Below are positions 57,361 through 64,000 of a DNA stretch of 64,000 nt, piece by piece. The position numbers were made by a program, and so were the translations under genes. Location of the stretch: positions 672,706 to 736,705 of the forward strand of contig NZ_JACHCM010000003.1 of NCBI RefSeq assembly GCF_014200755.1, read 5' to 3'. Under the pieces are notes generated by a model. It made no database searches. It was given only the letters and a program-made list of their open reading frames with translations, and had not been told where the DNA came from. The stretch comes from Rhodanobacter sp. ANJX3 (lineage in GTDB: Bacteria; Pseudomonadota; Gammaproteobacteria; Xanthomonadales; Rhodanobacteraceae). The first letter of the stretch is position 1, and each line of letters opens with the position of its first letter.

Positions 57361-57903
57361 CTATTGCCCGGCAAGGGCGATGCTGGCGGGACGTTCCATC
57401 CAGCCACCATTACCGTTAGATACCAGCTCGACCAGATCGATATGGTCATCGCTGATTGCGATGACGTGTCCATAGTTCTGGCCCATGTATTCGCCCTTGT
57501 GGATACGGTGGATCACGCCACCAGGATCCTTGATCAGCACCTCGGTGCCGGCACCTGTGCCGACGGTACCGACCATCTTCAAGCTATCCAGCGAGAACAT
57601 CTCCAGCGGTTCTTTGGCGCGATTGGCATCCGGCCGCGGACCGCTGTTGGCCGTGCTGGGTTCGCTTTCGGCCAGGCTCGGACTGAACGGGTCGCGCTTG
57701 TCCTGATCGTCGTACTTGAACGATTCGAAGGTCTTGATGACCGGCAGCGGCGTGATTGGCGCACCTTTCTTGGCCTTCTCCTGCGCGATCCAGTCGCGCA
57801 GATCGGACGTGCCGCGGGTGCAGCCGCTGACGACCAGGGCAATGCCCAGCATCAGCAGAATATGCGCCGTCCGGGTCGAGTTGAGGGCAGCGAACTTTTT
57901 CAT
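57361..57903 (-). CDS. pilP: Type IV pilus lipoprotein PilP
   Basis: A 180-residue lipoprotein. The signal peptide ends in the lipobox VVSGC. After a disordered linker, a small beta domain (LKMVGTVGTGAGTEVLIKDPGG, HRIHKGEYMGQNYGHV) fits PilP. PilP links the inner-membrane PilNO complex to the PilQ secretin. Its ATG overlaps the stop of pilO by four bases. Confidence 0.94.
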   Translation of the reverse strand: MKKFAALNSTRTAHILLMLGIALVVSGCTRGTSDLRDWIAQEKAKKGAPITPLPVIKTFESFKYDDQDKRDPFSPSLAESEPSTANSGPRPDANRAKEPLEMFSLDSLKMVGTVGTGAGTEVLIKDPGGVIHRIHKGEYMGQNYGHVIAISDDHIDLVELVSNGNGGWMERPASIALAGQ

Positions 57904-58565
57904 TTCTGTGCTCCCGGCGGGGTACTGCCTGAAGCCTTGATGGTGGTGGAGCTCTCTTCGTCGTCAAGATAGCGATAAGTTTTCACCGTGCCCTGCAGCA
58001 CCAGCTGGCCGTCGCCCGCGGCACCCGCCTTGCCCGCGTTCTTCGGCGTCAGCGACACATCATGCAGAGTCAGAATTACCACGCGCGGCAGCGAAGCCAC
58101 ACCGCTGATGAAGGCGCCGAACTGATGATAGGTGCCGGTCATGCGCAGGGTGATGGGCTTTTCCGCGTAGAAGTCTTTCGGTGTTTCCGGACCCGGCTGA
58201 AACAGCTCGTTCACCAGGCCAGCGCTCTGCGCGGTCTGCGAGATATCGACCAGCAGTTCGGGCATTTCGGTCTTGCCGGGCAGCTGGCGCAGCAGCTGAC
58301 GCAACATGTCCTGCATTTCGTCGAGCTGCTGCTGCAGCGCCTCGAGATTGACCGCCTTGGCCTGCTTGGTCGAGAACTCCTGCTTCAGCGCGTCTTCCTT
58401 GGCGGCCAGCGTGGTGAGGCTGTCCTGCTGATCGCCGATGAAGAAATACCACCCGATCAGCACGATGACGGCAAACAGCAGCCCGGTGAAAAACAACTTG
58501 ACCGACTGCGGCCAGCCGCCGACGTTGTTGCGGTCGAGATTGCGCAGGTCATTGAAGAAACTCAT
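57900..58565 (-). CDS. pilO: Type IV pilus alignment protein PilO
   Basis: A 221-residue inner-membrane protein. The start MSFFNDLRNLDRNNVGGWP is followed by one helix (about 25-44), a coiled coil (about 55-115) and a ferredoxin-like periplasmic domain (LRMTGTYHQFGAFISGVASLPRVV). It pairs with PilN. The start overlaps pilN in ATGA. Confidence 0.94.
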   Translation of the reverse strand: MSFFNDLRNLDRNNVGGWPQSVKLFFTGLLFAVIVLIGWYFFIGDQQDSLTTLAAKEDALKQEFSTKQAKAVNLEALQQQLDEMQDMLRQLLRQLPGKTEMPELLVDISQTAQSAGLVNELFQPGPETPKDFYAEKPITLRMTGTYHQFGAFISGVASLPRVVILTLHDVSLTPKNAGKAGAAGDGQLVLQGTVKTYRYLDDEESSTTIKASGSTPPGAQK

Positions 58566-59205
58566 GGCTTCGCTCCCGCCTGCGCCGGTGTACTGGCAGG
58601 CTTGGCCGGCGTTGCCGCGGTGCTCGCACCAGCAGGAGCGCCGGAATCGGCCACCTGATCGGCCTTGGGACGGCTGAGCGCGATATCCAGGCCGAACGTG
58701 TAAGGCATGCGCGTGGCCTCCGCACTTTTCTCGGTCTTGCGCAGCTCGGTATGACCGAGCCATGGCGAGGCCTCGATGTTTTTCATGTACTCGGCGACGC
58801 TGGCGTTGGACTGCGATACGCCGTCGAGCGACATCGACTGCCCATCCTGCTTGACGCCAGTCAGGCGCGCGCTCGAGGGAATGGTTTTGACCAGCTCGTC
58901 GAACAGGTGAACCATCTGCGAACGATCGGCCTGCAGCTGTTCGATGATCTGCTTGCGCGCCAAAAGATGATCGCGCACTTTTTCCAGATCCTTGATCTTG
59001 GTGATCCGCACATCGATCTGGGTGATTTCGTTCTGCAGCATGGTATTGCGTTCGTTCTGGTTGTCGATGCGCTCGCCCATCCAGAAGCCCCAGAGCAGCA
59101 GAAAGACGACGGCCGCGGCAAATGCGACGCCCAGCTGGATATAGAACTCGCGTTCGCGCTGTTTGCGTCGCGCAGCGCGATGCGGGAGTAGGTTGACGTG
59201 TGCCA

Positions 59206-59206
<1 letters not shown>
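58562..59206 (-). CDS. pilN: Type IV pilus assembly protein PilN
   Basis: A 214-residue inner-membrane protein. The cytoplasmic tip HVNLLPHRAARRKQRE holds the INLLP-type motif that binds PilM. One helix (about 27-45) leads to a coiled coil and a periplasmic domain (LTGVKQDGQSMSLDGVSQSN). The C-terminal tail is Ala/Pro/Thr-rich. Its ATG shares one base with the pilM stop. Confidence 0.94.
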
Positions 59207-60336
<1,130 letters not shown>

Positions 60337-60512
60337 TTAACGCAATGGCAACGGTCTACGTGAACTTTCTCAACTAATTGTCGTGATGTCCACCACAATG
60401 GCGGGATGGGGCTATCCGGGACGAACCCCGCCGGGTCCGAGCCCTGCGCGTCCAGACAATACCGCTACATCTATACTCTGGCACGTTTTGACTTAGGTCT
60501 CGCCATCCGACC

Positions 60513-63041
60513 ATGCGAATTCTGAAGCGATTGTTGCGCTGGGCACTGATCCTGGCTTTTTCCGGCCTGCTGCTTGCCGTCCTCGCCGTGGGCGTGGCCT
60601 ATTGGCTGATCGCGCCGCGGTTGCCGGCGGTGGCGGTGCTGAAGGATTACCACATGCAGGTGCCGCTGCGCGTGCTAAGCGCCGACGGCAAGCTGATCGC
60701 CAGCTTCGGCGAGACGCGACGCATCCCGGTCGCCATCGCCGATGTGCCGGACCAGCTCAAGCACGCCGTGCTGTCGGCCGAGGATGCGGATTTTTACCAT
60801 CATCCCGGCGTGGACTGGCACGGCCTGGCCCGCGCCGGCTGGCACGTGATCGCCACCGGCGGTGACAAGGGCCCGGGCGGCTCGACCATCACCCAACAGG
60901 TGGCGCGCAATATCTTTCTGAGCCCCGAAAAGCTGTATTCGCGCAAGCTGACCGAGATTTTCATCGCGCTGCGTATCGAGCATGAGCTGACCAAGGATCA
61001 AATCCTCGAGCTGTACCTCAACAAGATGTTTCTCGGCCATCGCGCCTACGGCGTGGCCGCTGCCGCCGAGTACTACTATGGCAAGACGCTGGATCAGCTG
61101 ACCGTCGCAGAGTGCGCCCTGCTCGCTTCGACCTTTCAGCTGCCTTCCGTGGTCAACCCCATCAACAGCCCCGCCCGTGGCATTGCCCGACGCAACTGGG
61201 TGCTGGGTGAGATGCTCAAGCACGGCTACATAACGCAGCCAGTTTACGAGCAGGCCATCAACGAACCGAATCACGCCTTTCCGCACGAGCAGACCATCGA
61301 GGTCGACGCGCCCTACCTCGCCGAAATGGTGCGCCGACAGGCGCTTGACCGGCTCGGCAACGAGGCGCTGACCGAAGGTTACGTGGTCAAAACGACCCTG
61401 CAAAGCGATCGCCAAAAGGCGGCTGTGGACGCGCTGCGCGATGGACTGAGCATCTACGACCATCGCCACGGCTGGCGCGGACCCGAGGCGCACCAGGATC
61501 TGGCCGCCGATGCCGGCCAGGCCGATTACGACCGTGTGCTGTCCAGTTACTTCAGCATCTCCGGCATGCAGCCGGGCCTGGTCACCGCCGCGGACGCGAC
61601 CGAAGCGACCGTGTATCTAGCCGACCACCAGAACGTCAAACTCGATCTGGCCGCGATGAGCTGGGCTCGCCCACACATTGACGACGATCGCGTCGGCGCG
61701 GCGCCCACCACCGTCAGCAAGGTGCTCAAGCGCGGCGACGTGATCCGCCTGTCGCGCAATGACAAGGGCGAATGGCAGTTGGACCAGATTCCCCGCGCGC
61801 AGGCCGCATTGACCTCGATCAGTCCGGAAGATGGTGCCATTCGTGCGCTGGTCGGCGGCTTCAACTTTTCGCTGAGCAAATTCAACCGCGCAGTGATGGC
61901 AGCGCGCCAGCCGGGCTCCAGCTTCAAGCCCTATTTCTACTCTGCCGCCTTCGAACGTGGCTTCACCCCGTCCTCGATCATCAACGACGCACCGCTGGCG
62001 TTGCCCGATCCCTCTCGCCCCGGCGGCATCTGGACGCCGTCCAACGACGACGGCAAGTTTGCCGGCCCGATGCGCCTGCGCGAGGCGCTGGTGCAGTCCA
62101 AGAACCTCGTTTCCGTGCGCCTGCTGGACGCCATCGGCGTGCGCTATGCGCGCGACTACGTGACCCGCTTCGGCTTCCCGCTCGACGCGATTCCACCCAA
62201 TCTGTCGATGGCCCTGGGTACGGCCTCGGTGTCGCCAATGAGCATGGCGCGCGGCTATGCCGTGTTCGCCAACGGCGGTTATCTGGTCACGCCCTACTTC
62301 ATCAGCGAAATCGACGACCGCAGCGGCAAACCGGTGTACCTGGCCAATCCGGCCCGCGCCTGCGGCGGCTGCCAGGAACGCCTGCTCGACACCAGCCCGC
62401 CCGGACCGCCGCCGGCCGACATGCTCAAGACGCCGGCCAACGATGTTCCCGTGGCGACCAGCGCAGCGCCCGCCTCGGGCAGCAGCGTGGACGGCGTGGG
62501 CATCGCCGTGCTGCCGGCCGACGTACACAACCAGAACGCGCACCCGCCGGTGCTGGCACCGCATGTCATCGACATCCGCAATGACTATCTGCTTACCTCG
62601 CTGATGAAGGACGTGATCCTGCGCGGCACCGGCTCGGCGGCCAGATCGCTCAACCGCACCGATCTAGCCGGCAAGACCGGCTCCACCAACGATCACCGCG
62701 ACGCCTGGTTCGTCGGCTTCAACGGCGACCTTTCCACGGCGGTATGGGTGGGCTTCGACGATTACGCCTCGTTGGGCCACGGCGAATTCGGCGCCAAGGC
62801 CGCGCTGCCGATCTGGATGGACTACATGGGCGAGGTGCTCAAAGGCCTGCCGATGAACACGTTGCCAATGCCGCCAGGGATCAGTACGGTATTCATCAAC
62901 CGCGACAGCGGCTTGCCGACCACGCCGGACGACCCCAACGGCATGAACGAGATTTTCAAGGTGGAGGATGTCGACCGCCTGCGCACGCAGGCCACACAGC
63001 AGAAAGAAGAGGACCAGCAGCACGCCTACGATATTTTCTAA
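60513..63041 (+). CDS. mrcA: Penicillin-binding protein 1A
   Basis: An 842-residue bifunctional peptidoglycan synthase. One N-terminal membrane helix is followed by the GT51 glycosyltransferase domain (SAEDADFYHHPGVDW, GGSTITQQVARN). An OB-like insertion and the transpeptidase domain follow, with the active-site Ser in PGSSFKP, SKN and AGKTGST. A CGGC pair at about residue 625 occurs in some PBP1A proteins. It builds glycan strands and cross-links them. TATACT at 60472-60477 may be its -10 box. Confidence 0.94.
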   Translation: MRILKRLLRWALILAFSGLLLAVLAVGVAYWLIAPRLPAVAVLKDYHMQVPLRVLSADGKLIASFGETRRIPVAIADVPDQLKHAVLSAEDADFYHHPGVDWHGLARAGWHVIATGGDKGPGGSTITQQVARNIFLSPEKLYSRKLTEIFIALRIEHELTKDQILELYLNKMFLGHRAYGVAAAAEYYYGKTLDQLTVAECALLASTFQLPSVVNPINSPARGIARRNWVLGEMLKHGYITQPVYEQAINEPNHAFPHEQTIEVDAPYLAEMVRRQALDRLGNEALTEGYVVKTTLQSDRQKAAVDALRDGLSIYDHRHGWRGPEAHQDLAADAGQADYDRVLSSYFSISGMQPGLVTAADATEATVYLADHQNVKLDLAAMSWARPHIDDDRVGAAPTTVSKVLKRGDVIRLSRNDKGEWQLDQIPRAQAALTSISPEDGAIRALVGGFNFSLSKFNRAVMAARQPGSSFKPYFYSAAFERGFTPSSIINDAPLALPDPSRPGGIWTPSNDDGKFAGPMRLREALVQSKNLVSVRLLDAIGVRYARDYVTRFGFPLDAIPPNLSMALGTASVSPMSMARGYAVFANGGYLVTPYFISEIDDRSGKPVYLANPARACGGCQERLLDTSPPGPPPADMLKTPANDVPVATSAAPASGSSVDGVGIAVLPADVHNQNAHPPVLAPHVIDIRNDYLLTSLMKDVILRGTGSAARSLNRTDLAGKTGSTNDHRDAWFVGFNGDLSTAVWVGFDDYASLGHGEFGAKAALPIWMDYMGEVLKGLPMNTLPMPPGISTVFINRDSGLPTTPDDPNGMNEIFKVEDVDRLRTQATQQKEEDQQHAYDIF

Positions 63042-63109
63042 ATCGCCATGCTGCCTGCGCCATGCCATCGGCGCCGAGCGGCAGGCCATCCAACGATGAG
63101 GAGCGTGTC

Positions 63110-63784
63110 ATGTCCCGAGGCGAACACCACCGCATCCACGCGCACGACCGGCTGCAGCGCACCCGTCTGCGCATAGCCCAGGAAGCCGCTCGCCTGATGA
63201 GCGAGCACGGCATCCGCGATTTTCACCACGCCAAACTCAAAGCAGCCGAACGGCTCGGCATTCTCGATACCCAGGCACTACCGCGCAATCTGGAAATCGA
63301 GGAAGCGTTGCGCGAACACCAGCGGCTGTTTCTGGGCGATAGCCAGCCCAAATCGCTGCGGCAACGCCGCGAGGCGGCGGTGGAAGCCATGCGCTTTCTC
63401 TCCGCCTTCGAACCACGCCTTGTCGGTGCCGTGCTCGAAGGCACGGCCGACACCCATTCGGCCGTCTGCCTGCACGTTTTCAGCGACGATCCCGAGGCCG
63501 TAGGCCGCTATCTGTTCGACAACGGCGTGCCGATCGAAACCCAGACGCGCCGGCTGCGCACCACGCGCGAGGAGCAGTCGGAATTTCCCGTGCTGCTGTT
63601 TGCCGCCGACGAGCTGCCGTTCGATCTGACGGTACTGCCCCGCGACTCGCTGCGGCAGGCGCCGCTGGACCGCCGCGCCGACGACACGCCGATGCGGCGC
63701 GCCACGCTAACGCAGGTCGAGATGCTGCTGGCGGAAAACGACGACGATGCATTCGAGCAGCGGCTTTCTGCTGCCCTGCGTTGA
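63110..63784 (+). CDS. Conserved hypothetical protein (nucleotidyltransferase-like?)
   Basis: A 224-residue soluble protein. GAGGAG lies 6 bases before the ATG at 63110; the open frame extends upstream inside mrcA but without need. The N-terminal part is helical and basic (RTRLRIAQEAARLMSEHGIRDF). The middle EPRLVGAVLEGTADTHSAVCLHVFSDDPE has the strand pattern of a nucleotidyltransferase-like fold, but the usual GS and paired Asp active-site residues are not evident. I recall similar proteins annotated as hypothetical in other gammaproteobacteria. It follows mrcA by 68 bases and may be co-transcribed. Confidence 0.7.
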   Translation: MSRGEHHRIHAHDRLQRTRLRIAQEAARLMSEHGIRDFHHAKLKAAERLGILDTQALPRNLEIEEALREHQRLFLGDSQPKSLRQRREAAVEAMRFLSAFEPRLVGAVLEGTADTHSAVCLHVFSDDPEAVGRYLFDNGVPIETQTRRLRTTREEQSEFPVLLFAADELPFDLTVLPRDSLRQAPLDRRADDTPMRRATLTQVEMLLAENDDDAFEQRLSAALR

Positions 63785-63865
63785 GCCGCTGAACCGGCTG
63801 CCTATCGAAGAAACCCATCAACTGGAAAGCGGCATAAAAAAGCCCGGGCGAACCCGTAATGCTGT

Positions 63866-64000
63866 TCACTTAAGCGGAGCAGCCTTTCGATTCACGGGGT
63901 AGCGCGTCTTGGATATTTTGACGGACCTCGGCGTGGAAGGCCGAGGTCGTCTATCCAGAAACAGGTTGCCGATTCCGGCCCTGAGTTCAGCCAGTCGCGC
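63866..64000 (-). mobile_element. C-terminus of an IS4-type transposase (partial)
   Basis: On the minus strand a frame enters from the right edge and runs 44 codons to a TGA at 63866-63868. Its end, PRSVKISKTRYPVNRKAAPLK-like in composition, is the basic tail common in IS4-family transposases (pattern PR.VK...YP.....LK). Only this end lies in the window, so the family call is tentative. A hairpin-like CGGGTTCGCCCG followed by a T-run lies just downstream on that strand and may mark the element's end or a terminator. Confidence 0.6.

Noticed and set aside
60465..60512. Full sigma70 promoter for mrcA
   Set aside because: TATACT at 60472 is a plausible -10 box, but no -35 box lies at the right distance, so it was only mentioned with the gene.

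Overview
The window is high-G+C gammaproteobacterial chromosome. The gene set points to the order Xanthomonadales, most likely the Rhodanobacteraceae (Dyella/Rhodanobacter/Luteibacter-like). Supporting signs are an effector with the C-terminal XVIPCD signal of the Xanthomonadales bacteria-killing type IV secretion system (X-T4SS), an ahcY gene under an S-adenosylhomocysteine (SAH) riboswitch, pilMNOPQ divergent from a class A penicillin-binding protein gene, and a moxR/DUF58/DUF4381/batABD unit. The placement is inferred from protein character, not from a marker gene.

Bases 1-5660 are an accessory region. It holds the repeat-rich tail of an upstream protein, a secreted DUF4189 protein and a decayed second DUF4189 copy. 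Next come a secreted putative immunity protein (X-Tfi) and an X-T4SS effector (X-Tfe: glucosaminidase, peptidoglycan-binding domain, XVIPCD), followed by a perfect 18-bp hairpin. Further on are a 57-residue ORF, a small secreted TrbM-like protein and a frameshifted fossil of the immunity gene. It reads as an interbacterial-warfare locus with signs of duplication and decay.

Bases 5661-11493 hold a nucleoside-type MFS transporter, a histidine phosphatase and a TPR-GGDEF diguanylate cyclase on the minus strand, then dusB and an esterase-like lipoprotein.

Bases 11500-28534 are rich in methionine/SAM metabolism: metE behind a cobalamin riboswitch, metK, ahcY behind an SAH riboswitch, and metF. 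Together these make methyl-THF, methionine and SAM and clear SAH. Interspersed are a D,D-carboxypeptidase with an unusual basic tail, the ABC-F ATPase uup, a nucleotide pyrophosphatase/phosphodiesterase, ppc, a DUF4142 protein, a DUF4124-like protein and ilvE.

Bases 28600-38984 carry an OmpR-type two-component system, the rimK/retropepsin pair, a poorly recognisable stretch beside tRNA-Gly(CCC), trmB, an SLC13-type permease, a Rieske protein, a small membrane protein, an EamA exporter and a truncated MFS relic.

Bases 39071-47825 contain a MacAB-like ABC export operon (adaptor, ATPase, two permeases), an FAH-family hydrolase, mscL, an M28 peptidase, and a MarR regulator divergent from a macro-domain protein. 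Bases 47812-54972 are a tightly overlapping moxR-DUF58-DUF4381-batA-batB-batD unit. Bases 55146-60264 are the type IV pilus alignment and secretin operon pilMNOPQ. On the opposite strand follow the PBP1A gene, a conserved hypothetical gene, and at the right edge the C-terminus of an IS4-type transposase. No rRNA, CRISPR array or complete mobile element was seen.
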